Below, piece after piece: positions 1 to 8,612 of a stretch of DNA of 64,000 nucleotides. A program made the position numbers and the translations under genes. Origin of the DNA: Clostridia bacterium (lineage in GTDB: Bacteria; Bacillota; Clostridia; Lachnospirales; Lachnospiraceae); assembly GCA_910575725.1 (NCBI GenBank), contig CAJTFE010000014.1, forward strand, positions 1 to 64,000. Direction: 5' to 3'. Within the stretch, counting starts at the first letter, position 1; the number at the start of each line of letters is the position of its first letter. The notes under the pieces were generated by a model. That model saw only the letters and a program-made list of their open reading frames with translations. It was not told the DNA's origin and did not search any database.

Positions 1-254
1 AAATAAGAATATTATCATTCTAAGTATATTTTTCAAAAACGCTAAAGGTTATTATTACAATTTTACACCATTAGTTTTCTGATAAAAAAAAAAATAGCAC
101 CCTTCATTATTCTCATGCATCTCTCACTCAACCTCTAAAAACCGACAACCAGTCCCAGCCGTCTCCCTCCATGTTTTCAGATTTGATGTTCTCACAGTCC
201 AATGGCTCAAAAACGTAAAGCTGAGGATCAAGGAGTCCTCCTACGTAAAGTACT

Positions 255-279
255 ACAATATGGTTCAGAACCATATTGT
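255..279. repeat. perfect 25-bp palindrome at the 5' end of the recombinase frame
   Basis: Two perfect 12-base arms, ACAATATGGTTC (255-266) and its complement (268-279), flank a single A at 267. The first ATG of the open recombinase frame (260) lies inside the left arm, so a transcript starting upstream would bury that start in a stem. It could be an operator, a recombination relic or a translational control hairpin. The repeat is seen directly; its role is unknown. Confidence 0.7.
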
Positions 280-1126
280 TCCAGAGCTTGGAACTTATCG
301 GATGGACGAGCTGACCACAGAAATTGTGGAACAATTTGTGCAGAAAAAACTCACAAGTGGAAAACGTGACGGCAGGGGAGGCCTTTCGGAAAAAACAGTG
401 AAAGATATTCTGGCAATCCTAAAGGAAATCTGTCTGTATGCAGCAGGACTTGACGTAGAAATCCCTTGTAGATTTGAACTCATCAAAATAAGACGCCGTG
501 ATCTGGAAGTACAGGTTCTGGATGGACAGAATTACAAGGAACTGGTCCGCTTCCTGTTCCATGATCACCATCCAAGAAAAACAGGCATTCTCTTAAGCTT
601 ATATATGGGCCTGCGCCTAGGGGAGGTCTGCGCATTAAAACGGCAGCACATATTATATAAGGAAGAAATCCTCTGCATACGAAGCACCATGCAGAGAATC
701 CAGAACCTGGAGGAAGAGGGAAAAAGGAGAACAAAGGTAATTGTCACAGACCCAAAGAGCAGCAGCTCCGTCCGTGATATCCCCATACCGTCATTTTTAA
801 TGGAGCGGCTGGAAGATTTCCGGAGGCTTCCGGAGGATGCATATCTTTTAACAGGAAAAACCGATCGCTTTATTGAACCCAGGACGTTGGAATACACATT
901 AAAACGTTATCTGCAGAGCTGCAGCATGGAATATGTAAACTATCATACCCTCCGCCATACATTTGCAACCCGATGTATGGAGGAGGGTTTTGATGCAAAA
1001 TCCTTAAGTGAAATACTGGGCCATTCCAATGTAAATATTACGCTGAATCGTTATGTACATTCTTCTATGGAACAGAAACGGAAGAACATGGGAAGGCTTC
1101 TGCCGTATAAGGAGTTTGCATCATAG
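260..1126 (+). CDS. tyrosine recombinase (phage-type integrase), 5' end damaged
   Basis: Site-specific DNA recombinase of the tyrosine class. Counting from ATG 260, the catalytic set is present: Arg119 in GLRLGE, His229 and Arg232 in HTLRHTF, His255 in LGHS and Tyr265 in RYVH. The SAM-like core-binding domain clearly starts earlier: the same frame is open from 98 and encodes WLKNVKLRIKESSYVKYYN just before the ATG, but has no ATG or GTG there. An ATG at 171 in another frame begins MFSDL, so a one-base frameshift near 185 is likely. The gene may therefore be inactive or make a shortened protein. It stands beside the promoter of the glycan locus, where such enzymes sometimes flip DNA or mark past integration. 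Confidence 0.85.
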   Translation: MVQNHIVPELGTYRMDELTTEIVEQFVQKKLTSGKRDGRGGLSEKTVKDILAILKEICLYAAGLDVEIPCRFELIKIRRRDLEVQVLDGQNYKELVRFLFHDHHPRKTGILLSLYMGLRLGEVCALKRQHILYKEEILCIRSTMQRIQNLEEEGKRRTKVIVTDPKSSSSVRDIPIPSFLMERLEDFRRLPEDAYLLTGKTDRFIEPRTLEYTLKRYLQSCSMEYVNYHTLRHTFATRCMEEGFDAKSLSEILGHSNVNITLNRYVHSSMEQKRKNMGRLLPYKEFAS

Positions 1127-1429
1127 AGAAAACCTGTAGGTGACAGGAAATATGACCTGTCAGAGAATTAGGCTTTTCCCATATCCAATGCCAGATGTTT
1201 GCGTACATATTGTCTGATAGAGATGGCTGGTAATCCATATAAAAAGACATAATGTACGCAAATTGTCTGAATTTTTGTGATAAAAAGGAAATATACATTC
1301 GTGATGGGCGGACTTCGTACATTAAGGTATAATTTTCCTGAGTGAGTACAAGATGCTTCCTTTCCCAATCAGTTTGTGGTATACTAAACCAATATAAAAT
1401 AAGAATACAATATACGAAGGTGGAAGATA
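1127..1429. other. intergenic region with short repeats before ugd
   Basis: This 303-base gap has no credible gene. It holds a 7-bp inverted repeat (TGACAGG 1141-1147 with CCTGTCA 1156-1162). It also holds an 18-base inverted pair of the form TTTGCGTACATwwTGTCT (1198-1215 and, inverted, 1245-1262) and a third related CGTACATT at 1316-1323. A directly repeated ATTGTCTGA occurs at 1209-1217 and 1262-1270. The ugd promoter lies at its right end. The repeats could be binding sites for the neighbouring recombinase or for a regulator. Confidence 0.6.
1357..1385 (+). promoter_or_regulatory. predicted sigma-A promoter of ugd
   Basis: A TATACT -10 at 1380-1385 is preceded by TGG, giving an extended -10. 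A weak -35 (TTCCTT, 1357-1362) sits 17 bases upstream. It is about 45 bases before the ugd start and would drive ugd and the epimerase gene. Confidence 0.5.
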
Positions 1430-2722
1430 ATGAAAATAGCAGTAGCAGGAACAGGATATGTAGGATTGGTAGCAGGCGTCTGTTTTGCAGAGGTAGGGCA
1501 TCAGGTAACCTGTGTGGATGTGGATGAGGCAAAGGTGCAGCTTATGAAATCAGGCACAAGTCCCATCTACGAGCAGGATCTGGAAGAACTGATGCAGAGA
1601 AATTATGCAGCAGGCAGGCTTAACTATACCACGGACTATGCGGCAGCATACAAGGAGGCGGACGCCATCTTTATCGGAGTCGGGACGCCGGAGCGGCCGG
1701 ACGGCTCCGCAGAACTGTCCTATATAGCAACCGTTGCCCGTCAGATAGCGGAAAATGTGGTTCATGACTGCCTTGTCGTCGTGAAGTCCACAGTTCCGGT
1801 GGGGACGAATGACAAGGTAGAGCAGTTTATCAAGGACTTCCTGGTCAATGACGTGAAAGTAGAGGTGGCGAGCAATCCGGAGTTCCTGGCTCAGGGAACA
1901 GCGGTTCACGACACGCTGCACGCTGCAAGAATCATCATCGGAACAGAGAGCCGGGAGGCAGAGGCAAAGTTAAAGGAGATCTATGAGCCTTTCCATCTGC
2001 CCATCGTATCCGTAAAGCGCAGAAGCGCCGAGATGATCAAATACGCCAGTAATGATTTCCTGGCGCTGAAGATTTCCTATATGAATGACATTGCCAATCT
2101 CTGCGAGCTGGTAGGGGCGGATATCGAGGACGTGGCAACCGGCATGTCCTACGATGAGCGGATCGGAAAGCGGTTCCTCAATGCAGGAATCGGGTACGGC
2201 GGAAGCTGTTTTCCCAAGGATACAAAGGCGCTGGAGTATCTGGCAAGACAGAATCACTACGAGCTTAAGACCGTAAAAGCCGCGATTGAAGTAAATAAGG
2301 AACAGAAGGTGCTGCTGTTCAAAAAGGCATCCCAGCGTCTGATTACATTTCACGGCTTGAAGGTTGCCGTGCTGGGCCTGACCTTTAAGCCGGGAACCGA
2401 CGATTTGAGAGAAGCGCCGTCTCTGGACAACGTGCCCCTTCTTCTGGAAGCGGGAGCAGAGATTTATGCATATGATCCCATAGGAGCGGAACGTTTCCGA
2501 AAGAGATTTCCGGAGGGAATTCAGTATACAGAGACTGCAGAAGAGGCGCTGCAGGGGGCCAATGTCTGCTTTGCCTTTACAGAGTGGGAAGAGATCCGGA
2601 ATATCACGCCCGGACAATTTAAGGAATGGATGCGGACGGCCTTGTTGTATGATGGAAGAAATATGTACGATAAGACTGCCATGGAAGAAGCAGGCGTAGA
2701 ATATTATGGAGTAGGAAGATAG
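1430..2722 (+). CDS. ugd: UDP-glucose 6-dehydrogenase
   Basis: Oxidises UDP-glucose twice with NAD+ to UDP-glucuronate in the cytoplasm, supplying uronic acid for the surface polymer. The 430-residue length is normal. The N-terminal NAD fold starts MKIAVAGTGYVGL, and the catalytic loop GGSCFPKDT places the nucleophile at Cys260, the position known for HasB/TuaD-type enzymes. The C-terminal UDP-binding domain carries GLTFKPGTDDLREAPS. The start is fixed by GAAGGTGG a few bases upstream. The UDP-glucuronate epimerase gene follows after 10 bases, so the pair forms one operon. Confidence 0.96.
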   Translation: MKIAVAGTGYVGLVAGVCFAEVGHQVTCVDVDEAKVQLMKSGTSPIYEQDLEELMQRNYAAGRLNYTTDYAAAYKEADAIFIGVGTPERPDGSAELSYIATVARQIAENVVHDCLVVVKSTVPVGTNDKVEQFIKDFLVNDVKVEVASNPEFLAQGTAVHDTLHAARIIIGTESREAEAKLKEIYEPFHLPIVSVKRRSAEMIKYASNDFLALKISYMNDIANLCELVGADIEDVATGMSYDERIGKRFLNAGIGYGGSCFPKDTKALEYLARQNHYELKTVKAAIEVNKEQKVLLFKKASQRLITFHGLKVAVLGLTFKPGTDDLREAPSLDNVPLLLEAGAEIYAYDPIGAERFRKRFPEGIQYTETAEEALQGANVCFAFTEWEEIRNITPGQFKEWMRTALLYDGRNMYDKTAMEEAGVEYYGVGR

Positions 2723-2732
2723 GGAAACGCAT

Positions 2733-3806
2733 ATGCTGGAAAAGAATGTAACATTATCTGGTAAGACGATACTGGTCACAGGAGCGGCAGGATTTATCGG
2801 GGCAAACCTGGTTATGGCGCTGCTGCGGTCAGAACATAAGGTTCAGATTGTAGGGCTGGACAACCTCAACGATTATTACGATGTTTCGCTTAAGGAGTTC
2901 CGGCTTAAGGAAATCCAGTCTTTACATGAAAAAAGCACAGGCAGCTTCACTTTTATCAAGGGAGATCTTGCAGACAAGGCTCTGATAGATGAGATTTTCC
3001 AGAAATACCGGCCTGCGGTTGTGGTGAATCTGGCAGCCCAGGCCGGTGTGAGATACAGCATCGACAATCCGGATGCTTATATACAGTCTAATATGATTGG
3101 ATTTTACCATATCCTGGAGGCATGCCGCCACAGCTATGACAATGGAGCCAGGGGCGTGGAGCATCTGGTTTACGCAAGCTCCTCCTCGGTCTATGGCAGC
3201 AATCGCAAGATTCCCTACTCTACCCAGGACAAGGTGGACAATCCGGTGTCCCTGTATGCGGCAACCAAGAAGTCCAATGAATTGTTTGCCCATGCCTATG
3301 GGAAGCTTTATGGGATACCCTCCACAGGCCTGCGCTTCTTTACGGTTTACGGGCCTGCCGGACGTCCGGATATGGCGTATTTCAGTTTTACAAACAAGCT
3401 GCTGGCCGGGGAGAAGATCCAGATTTTTAATTATGGGAATTGTAAGCGTGATTTTACCTATGTAGATGACATTGTCACAGGCGTTGTGGAAGTGATGCAG
3501 CGCAGCCCCCTTCCGAATGGGGACGGGGTGAAATATAAGGTTTACAATATCGGCAATCAGCAGCCGGAGAATCTTCTGGACTTTGTGGATATTCTGCAGG
3601 AGGAATTGAAAAAGGCGGATATCCTGCCAGAGGATTATGATTTTGACGCCCACAAAGAACTGGTTGGCATGCAGCCGGGGGATGTGGAAGTGACCTTTGC
3701 GGATGTGGCAGAGCTGGCGGAGGATACGGGGTTTAAGCCTCAGACCCCTTTGAGGGAGGGATTGAGGCGGTTTTCGGAGTGGTATAAGAAGTATTATACA
3801 CCGTAA
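2733..3806 (+). CDS. UDP-glucuronate 4-epimerase (CapI/GalE-like SDR)
   Basis: Predicted to convert UDP-glucuronate from the preceding gene to UDP-galacturonate. This is a 357-residue extended SDR with the NAD motif TGAAGFIG near residue 17, the active-site Ser in SSSSVYG and the YAATK (YxxxK) pair. The DNLNDYYD segment after the first strand is typical of UDP-glucuronate epimerases rather than GalE. Ten bases separate it from ugd, so co-transcription is expected. A dTDP- or UDP-glucose substrate is less likely given the partner gene. Confidence 0.9.
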   Translation: MLEKNVTLSGKTILVTGAAGFIGANLVMALLRSEHKVQIVGLDNLNDYYDVSLKEFRLKEIQSLHEKSTGSFTFIKGDLADKALIDEIFQKYRPAVVVNLAAQAGVRYSIDNPDAYIQSNMIGFYHILEACRHSYDNGARGVEHLVYASSSSVYGSNRKIPYSTQDKVDNPVSLYAATKKSNELFAHAYGKLYGIPSTGLRFFTVYGPAGRPDMAYFSFTNKLLAGEKIQIFNYGNCKRDFTYVDDIVTGVVEVMQRSPLPNGDGVKYKVYNIGNQQPENLLDFVDILQEELKKADILPEDYDFDAHKELVGMQPGDVEVTFADVAELAEDTGFKPQTPLREGLRRFSEWYKKYYTP

Positions 3807-3827
3807 GCCTTTTCCTCTCATAGAAGC

Positions 3828-3856
3828 TTGCTTTGGGGAATTACAAGCGATAGTAT
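3828..3856 (+). promoter_or_regulatory. predicted promoter of the WecG/TagA gene
   Basis: TTGCTT (3828-3833) and TAGTAT (3851-3856) are separated by exactly 17 bases, about 43 bases before the GTG start of the next gene. It suggests that gene has its own promoter besides read-through from ugd. Confidence 0.5.
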
Positions 3857-3898
3857 TGAATGTGTTGAAAGTCAAGTGATGGAAGAGGCGGTGGAGCT

Positions 3899-4663
3899 GT
3901 GGCTGAAATTGAAAGGGAAGAGATTCCCAAATACAGAATTCTTGGAGTTGATATTGCAGCAACTAACATGGAGCAGGTATTGCGGCTGCTGGTAAAAGAG
4001 GGAAGGAGGCTGTCCGGGGAATATATTTGTGTTTCAAATGTCCATACAACCGTAATGAGTTATGACAATCCCCAATACTGTGCCATACAAAATAATGCGT
4101 TCCTGGCCCTTCCCGACGGAAAACCCTTATCCATTTTGTGCAGAAAAAAGGGGTTTTGTGAGGCCGGACGGGTGACAGGGCCGGATTTGATGCTGGAACT
4201 GCTTAAGATGTCTGCGGCGGAAGGATACCGTCACTATTTTTATGGGGGATCCCAGGAAACGCTGGATAAGATGCAAAAAAGGCTGCAGGCAGAATTCCCT
4301 CAGGCAATCATTGCAGGGATGTATTCTCCGCCATTCAGGCAGCTGACGAAGGAAGAGAACCGGCGTATTACAGAGGAGATTAACCGTGCAAAGCCGGATT
4401 TTGTCTGGGTGGGACTTGGAGCTCCCAAGCAGGAGATCTGGATGGCGGAGCATAAAGGAAAGACCGCCGGCCTGATGATAGGTGTCGGAGCGGCGTTTGA
4501 TTATTTTGCAGGTAATATAATACGAGCCCCGGCCTGGATGCAGAAATGCTGCCTGGAATGGCTTTATCGTCTGCTTCAGGAACCGGGACGTTTATGGAAG
4601 CGTTATTTTGTTACAAATCTAAAATTTTTATGGCTTGTTTCAAGAGGAAAGCACCCTCAATGA
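3899..4663 (+). CDS. WecG/TagA/CpsF family glycosyltransferase
   Basis: Cytoplasmic transferase of the GT26 family, which adds the second sugar (often N-acetylmannosamine or a uronic-acid derivative) to an undecaprenyl-diphosphate-linked primer. At 254 residues it has the usual length. It shows the family motif GLGAPKQEIWMAEH near residue 175 and TGPDLMLELL near residue 93. Translation starts at GTG 3899, with GGAAGAGG about ten bases upstream. The next genes run on the opposite strand, so it ends the first plus-strand group. The donor sugar cannot be read from sequence. Confidence 0.9.
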   Translation: MAEIEREEIPKYRILGVDIAATNMEQVLRLLVKEGRRLSGEYICVSNVHTTVMSYDNPQYCAIQNNAFLALPDGKPLSILCRKKGFCEAGRVTGPDLMLELLKMSAAEGYRHYFYGGSQETLDKMQKRLQAEFPQAIIAGMYSPPFRQLTKEENRRITEEINRAKPDFVWVGLGAPKQEIWMAEHKGKTAGLMIGVGAAFDYFAGNIIRAPAWMQKCCLEWLYRLLQEPGRLWKRYFVTNLKFLWLVSRGKHPQ

Positions 4664-4711
4664 ACAAAAGGGGCAAGTGTTCGCTTATTTTGTATATTCT
4701 ACAGGAGGAAT

Positions 4712-5467
4712 TTAAGGTTCTCCGTTATAGAAGCTGCTGTTTTCATTGATAAATATAATACAGCGGTTGTCTCCGGCGTAAAAGTGAAAGCCATAGTCTT
4801 CCCATTTTCCGATAACAGTCATATTCAAATCCTGGCCAATAGCTATGAAGTCACAATTTGAACTTTGGAGCAGGGGGCCGAGGACTGTAAGATCAGGATG
4901 TTCTTTTGCAAATTCCGCATCAATAGAAGTGCGCTGCCATCTGTCATTGACCAGTGTAATGGTTGGATTGTATTGGCGGATAAAAGGAACAAGCCAGTTA
5001 GCTCCAACAACATGGGCGCCATCCGGAAGAAAATCGGCGGTATCAATGCTTTCCTGAGTCAGCTTGTAGGGATTGGATGCTTTATGAAAATTAGGTTCTC
5101 TGAGCATATAAGTTCCGCTTGTCATAATGAAGAGAAGCAGGGCGGCAAATAGGCCGAATCTTTTTCTGCCTTGAAAATGCAGAAGCATGTGAGCGGCAGT
5201 ATAACAGACAAGAGGGACAAAGGGAATCAGCCATAGAGCGCGGTTATAAACGCTGTTTAATAAGCAAAAGTGAATAACCATAGCAGATATGGGGCAAAAG
5301 TATATAAAAAAGAGCAATAAAGTTCCCTGAATAAAAAATATTCTAGGAGCAGGCATTTTGTTTCTAAAAAAAAGATAAATAAGGCAGACAGGAATAAGAA
5401 GATAAATATAAGTATGCTCTGTAACGAGAGAAGTTCCTTCAAGAGCAATGAGAAACATATCTTTCAT
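4712..5467 (-). CDS. DUF6077-like membrane protein, C-terminal part of a split gene
   Basis: Four or so membrane segments, then a non-membrane tail. The segment VYNRALWLIPFVPLV and the tail with a positively charged RQYNP motif resemble the C-terminal half of DUF6077 proteins, which I recall as single chains of about 600 residues. Here the N-terminal half is a separate upstream frame (5529-6563) ending 61 bases earlier. The start ATG 5467 has a strong AGGAGG eight bases before it, so this half could be translated on its own. It is either a broken gene or a functional split. Confidence in the family is moderate. Confidence 0.6.
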   Translation of the reverse strand: MKDMFLIALEGTSLVTEHTYIYLLIPVCLIYLFFRNKMPAPRIFFIQGTLLLFFIYFCPISAMVIHFCLLNSVYNRALWLIPFVPLVCYTAAHMLLHFQGRKRFGLFAALLLFIMTSGTYMLREPNFHKASNPYKLTQESIDTADFLPDGAHVVGANWLVPFIRQYNPTITLVNDRWQRTSIDAEFAKEHPDLTVLGPLLQSSNCDFIAIGQDLNMTVIGKWEDYGFHFYAGDNRCIIFINENSSFYNGEP

Positions 5468-5528
5468 TTCAATTTCCTCCTAGTTTGCAGCCGCTGCGCG
5501 ACAGCTTTGTGTACTGAGTGAATTGCTG

Positions 5529-6563
5529 CTATTTCAAAGCAAGAGCAATAAGACCCAATATAAGGCATGGACTGCAGCTCGCAATTGTTTTTAAAAAAAA
5601 GAATGGCTTTTTCGTTTTAACAGCCCATAGTAAGCTAAGAGAACAGGCAAGGATCGGAATAAATACAATAGCCATGGAAGAAAGAAGACAGGAACTTAGA
5701 GAATGTAAAAATAGTAAGTACCAGTCTCCTCGGCAATGAGTTTCCCGTGTTAGGCGAAACATCAAATACAGAACGCCCGGAAGGGCGGCACTGGCAAGAA
5801 TGGCCTTTCCCATCCAGGGAGCCAAAAGGAGATAGCTTCCTGCCAATGTATGAATATTTGGAAGAAACATATGCATGACAGCAGCAAAAATCAAAAAATA
5901 TCCTTGAGCCTCTGTATCCGTTTCAAAAAAGAGCTGTCCCATAAGCAGGTAGATGAGGTACGCAAAAGGAATCGTAATAAAAGGAATCACCGTGTGAGCT
6001 ATGATCGTTGGTGAAATTTGAAACCAGCTTCCTAAAAGCGCATAAAACATAGACCAGAGGGAGAGGCAGTAATGAATGGAAAAAGGAGCCTCGTTAACGC
6101 CGCGTTCTGGGTCAATGCCATAGATCATATCTTTTTGCAGAGCTTCTGTAGCTAGATTTACATAGTAAGCGTCATCCCATTCATAGTAGGTATATTTGTA
6201 TACATAACATAATTGAAAAATAATTATGATAAAGGCAATTATTGTGGTCCATGCGATATAACGTTTCCAATTTTTTAAAAAGTCGGATAGAGTTTCAGAA
6301 AGGTTTTTCCAAAAAAGGAGAGAAATGAAACAGCCGATAAGCAGCACTCCGCCATACGTAAAGGATAATGTATGAAAGGAAGCCTTGCAGAAGGTCATAG
6401 GAACCAGTATCAATTCCAAGAGCCCCCATATGGTGATAATCCCCGTGAAAATATTTAAAAAAATAGTTTGATTTTTGCGAAAGCACAAATAGTTTACGAG
6501 ATTTCCAATTAATAAGGAAGCCGTGAAAAAGATCAAACAGATAAAAGTAATACTTAGTTTCAT
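5529..6563 (-). CDS. DUF6077-like membrane protein, N-terminal part of a split gene
   Basis: This has 344 residues and about nine hydrophobic segments. The first outside loop contains YEWDDAYYVNLA, an acidic pair where GT-C glycosyltransferases keep their catalytic acid. It ends at TAG beside LALALK, and the rest of the expected protein continues after a short non-matching stretch in the frame 4712-5467. Together they give 595 residues, close to a whole family member. A promoter lies at 6605-6633. The likely role is transfer of a lipid-linked sugar outside the membrane, if it is still active. Confidence 0.6.
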   Translation of the reverse strand: MKLSITFICLIFFTASLLIGNLVNYLCFRKNQTIFLNIFTGIITIWGLLELILVPMTFCKASFHTLSFTYGGVLLIGCFISLLFWKNLSETLSDFLKNWKRYIAWTTIIAFIIIIFQLCYVYKYTYYEWDDAYYVNLATEALQKDMIYGIDPERGVNEAPFSIHYCLSLWSMFYALLGSWFQISPTIIAHTVIPFITIPFAYLIYLLMGQLFFETDTEAQGYFLIFAAVMHMFLPNIHTLAGSYLLLAPWMGKAILASAALPGVLYLMFRLTRETHCRGDWYLLFLHSLSSCLLSSMAIVFIPILACSLSLLWAVKTKKPFFFLKTIASCSPCLILGLIALALK

Positions 6564-6604
6564 TGTGGCACCAAAAGCCTTTCTCTAGAAATAATTATTG
6601 TATC

Positions 6605-6633
6605 AATATATCATTTGGTATGTAGAAAGTCAA
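6605..6633 (-). promoter_or_regulatory. predicted minus-strand promoter of the split DUF6077-like gene
   Basis: On the minus strand TTGACT (6633-6628) and TATATT (6610-6605) are spaced 17 bases apart, a near-consensus sigma-A promoter about 42 bases before the ATG at 6563. Confidence 0.6.
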
Positions 6634-6637
6634 GGTA

Positions 6638-7678
6638 TCAGCAGGAAGCACGGCACCGCTTTTCCTCCATATCAAGAATGCGGTTTAAGGCTTTCTTGAT
6701 ATGAATCCCTTCTATCAGCCCAGGCCGGAGTTTTAAACAGTTTGCCCGGAACATTTGATACTCGTCCTGGCGGACAGAAGTGACTTTTTCTTCCAATTCG
6801 TCTAAAGAATCGATGCAGATACCAAGCTTATGCTCTCGTACAAAGTCGGCGACGGCCGCCTTAGACCAGACAATAATTGGAAGCCCGGCTGCAATATAAA
6901 GAGACGCTTTATGGGGATTGTTGTAACGAAGGTAGTTATTTTCCTCCCATACCTCATAGCTGCCCTCCCAGATAAGACCATAGCTGCCGTTTATTTCCAG
7001 AGGAAGCCGCTCGGGAGGTAAAGAGCCGCAATAAGACAGATTGGAATATTGGGGTTTAGGCATTCCATAAATGTGAAATTGCACAAGGGATGGATCAATA
7101 CATAGATCAAGTTTTTCTAAAAATGGAGATTTTCCTAAGTTTCCTGCAAAGCAGATGCAGGGAACGGTAAGGGGCCTGTCTTTGGGAATGAAAGCTTCTG
7201 TCTTATAATCAAAAATGGTAAGGGGAATCAGCTGGGAGGTACAGCCGAGCTCTTCCAGCCTGTCAGCCATTTTGCCATTGTGACAGATGATATAATCACA
7301 TTGATTCAACCCTTTGATTTCAGAGTCAATTTCGTGTTTGTGAGCTTTTGCGTCATCATATCGAATCGGAAAGATATCGTGGATAAGATAAATAATTTTA
7401 AAATTTTTGATTTTCTTTAGCTTTAGAATTCCCTCTAAAACCTTTGACGAGGTTTGGACAAAAAGAATGTCGTTTTTGTTAAGACGGATGAAAAGCTTCC
7501 CATAGATGGCAAGTGCTAACAGAAGCTTAAAAAACTTGCTTTTTCTAAATTTGCGCTTGTCGTTTTTGGCAATAGATTGAAAACCGCTCTGCAATACAAA
7601 GTGGGATACATCCTCCCGGGCCTTGGATGAGGCATTATATTCATTAAGTACATATTCTTCCAGCACATATTTACGCAT
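6638..7678 (-). CDS. Gtf3/WbbI-like glycosyltransferase
   Basis: A 346-residue GT-B type enzyme resembling the glucosyltransferase-3/beta-1,6-galactofuranosyltransferase group. Visible marks are IIYLIHDIFPIRY near residue 95, CFAGNLGKSPF near residue 180 (start of the second Rossmann half) and YNNPHKASLYIAAGLPII near residue 270, the nucleotide-sugar pocket of this group. AGAGGAAG stands upstream of the ATG. It follows the Core-2-like gene after 34 bases on the same strand, so both are probably one transcript. The donor, UDP-glucose or UDP-galactofuranose, is not decided by sequence. Confidence 0.8.
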   Translation of the reverse strand: MRKYVLEEYVLNEYNASSKAREDVSHFVLQSGFQSIAKNDKRKFRKSKFFKLLLALAIYGKLFIRLNKNDILFVQTSSKVLEGILKLKKIKNFKIIYLIHDIFPIRYDDAKAHKHEIDSEIKGLNQCDYIICHNGKMADRLEELGCTSQLIPLTIFDYKTEAFIPKDRPLTVPCICFAGNLGKSPFLEKLDLCIDPSLVQFHIYGMPKPQYSNLSYCGSLPPERLPLEINGSYGLIWEGSYEVWEENNYLRYNNPHKASLYIAAGLPIIVWSKAAVADFVREHKLGICIDSLDELEEKVTSVRQDEYQMFRANCLKLRPGLIEGIHIKKALNRILDMEEKRCRASC

Positions 7679-7712
7679 ATCGTTGCTTCCTCTTATTCAG
7701 AAATTGTATAGA

Positions 7713-8612
7713 TTAGTCGTCTTCCTGCCGTATTTTGTTAATTTGGAGAATCAGCTTGTCAGAGACACCGCTTTGCACTTTCCGGCAGAAGAATTTTCCG
7801 GAGCTGCTTATTTTTTCCCAGTCTTTTTCTGTTAAAATTTTGATTTTTTCTCCATATTCAAAATAATGTACAGGAGAAAGAGAGTGCAGTCCTTTGTAGA
7901 TATCGCAGTATCTTTCGCCCTGGCTGGCCCATTTAGAATTGAAGAAAACGGTATGGATCCATGCTTCGCTGGGGACAAAAGAGTAGCGCAGGATTTTCTG
8001 CAGCTTTTTATCCCCTGAATAAATCTGAAATATATCTTTGAGACAGTTATAGGAAAGACACCAGTATTCACTTCCAAAATAGAAATCGTATCCCAGCAAG
8101 TCGTAACGGTTCTTTTTTTTGATATGCCTCCGGTTAAGAAAAGAAGTAAATCTTGTATCCATAAAATGGTAGTACAAAAATTTGTTCTGCATAGAACCTT
8201 TTTGGGGATTTATTTTTGTTTCGTGACTGACATCATATCCGATAATGAATTCTTTGTTATCAGGCGGCAATGTGAGCAGTGTACGGTTTGACACCAAAGG
8301 GTAGTCTGTTCCTGTCAGATTAAAAATTCTAAGGTAGGTTGTATTTGAAGAAAGCATTTTTTGAATCAGGTTATATTGCATCTGCACTTGGGAATATCCT
8401 CCCCAATGAACGGCCACACGCTCGCATCCCTTTAAAAAAATGACATTTGGATAATCTTGCAAAGGGGTAAGAAATTGCGAAATGCTGGCTTTGGCATCTA
8501 TGTGGATATAAAAATCAACCTTATGTTCGATGTTTAAAGCATCTACGAGCCTTTTTAAAGCCAAGGGTTCTAAATACGCAGAGATTAAATAAGCATTTGT
8601 TTTTTGAGTCAT
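7713..8612 (-). CDS. Core-2/I-branching enzyme family glycosyltransferase (GT14-like)
   Basis: A 299-residue bacterial relative of the beta-1,6-N-acetylglucosaminyltransferase (Core-2/I) family, which adds branches. Typical segments are YIHIDAKAS, VHWGGYSQVQ near residue 78 and FNLTGTDYPL near residue 105. The ATG at 8612 is preferred, with CAGGAG upstream; a TTG at 8618 is an alternative. It is the first gene of a minus-strand pair and is divergent from the plus-strand transferase operon. Bacterial members commonly sit in capsule loci and use UDP-sugars, but the specific sugar is unknown. Confidence 0.85.
   Translation of the reverse strand: MTQKTNAYLISAYLEPLALKRLVDALNIEHKVDFYIHIDAKASISQFLTPLQDYPNVIFLKGCERVAVHWGGYSQVQMQYNLIQKMLSSNTTYLRIFNLTGTDYPLVSNRTLLTLPPDNKEFIIGYDVSHETKINPQKGSMQNKFLYYHFMDTRFTSFLNRRHIKKKNRYDLLGYDFYFGSEYWCLSYNCLKDIFQIYSGDKKLQKILRYSFVPSEAWIHTVFFNSKWASQGERYCDIYKGLHSLSPVHYFEYGEKIKILTEKDWEKISSSGKFFCRKVQSGVSDKLILQINKIRQEDD

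Noticed and set aside
1-97. Small gene or RNA at the left edge
   Set aside because: The first 97 bases are AT-rich with stops in all frames and an 11-A run; nothing recognisable is present.
1198-1262. Invertible DNA switch formed by the 18-base inverted pair
   Set aside because: Only 29 bases lie between the arms, too short for ordinary inversion by a tyrosine recombinase, and no promoter is inside the segment.
1970-2779. Minus-strand open frame opposite ugd
   Set aside because: The plus strand encodes an unmistakable UDP-glucose dehydrogenase; the reverse frame shows no domain.
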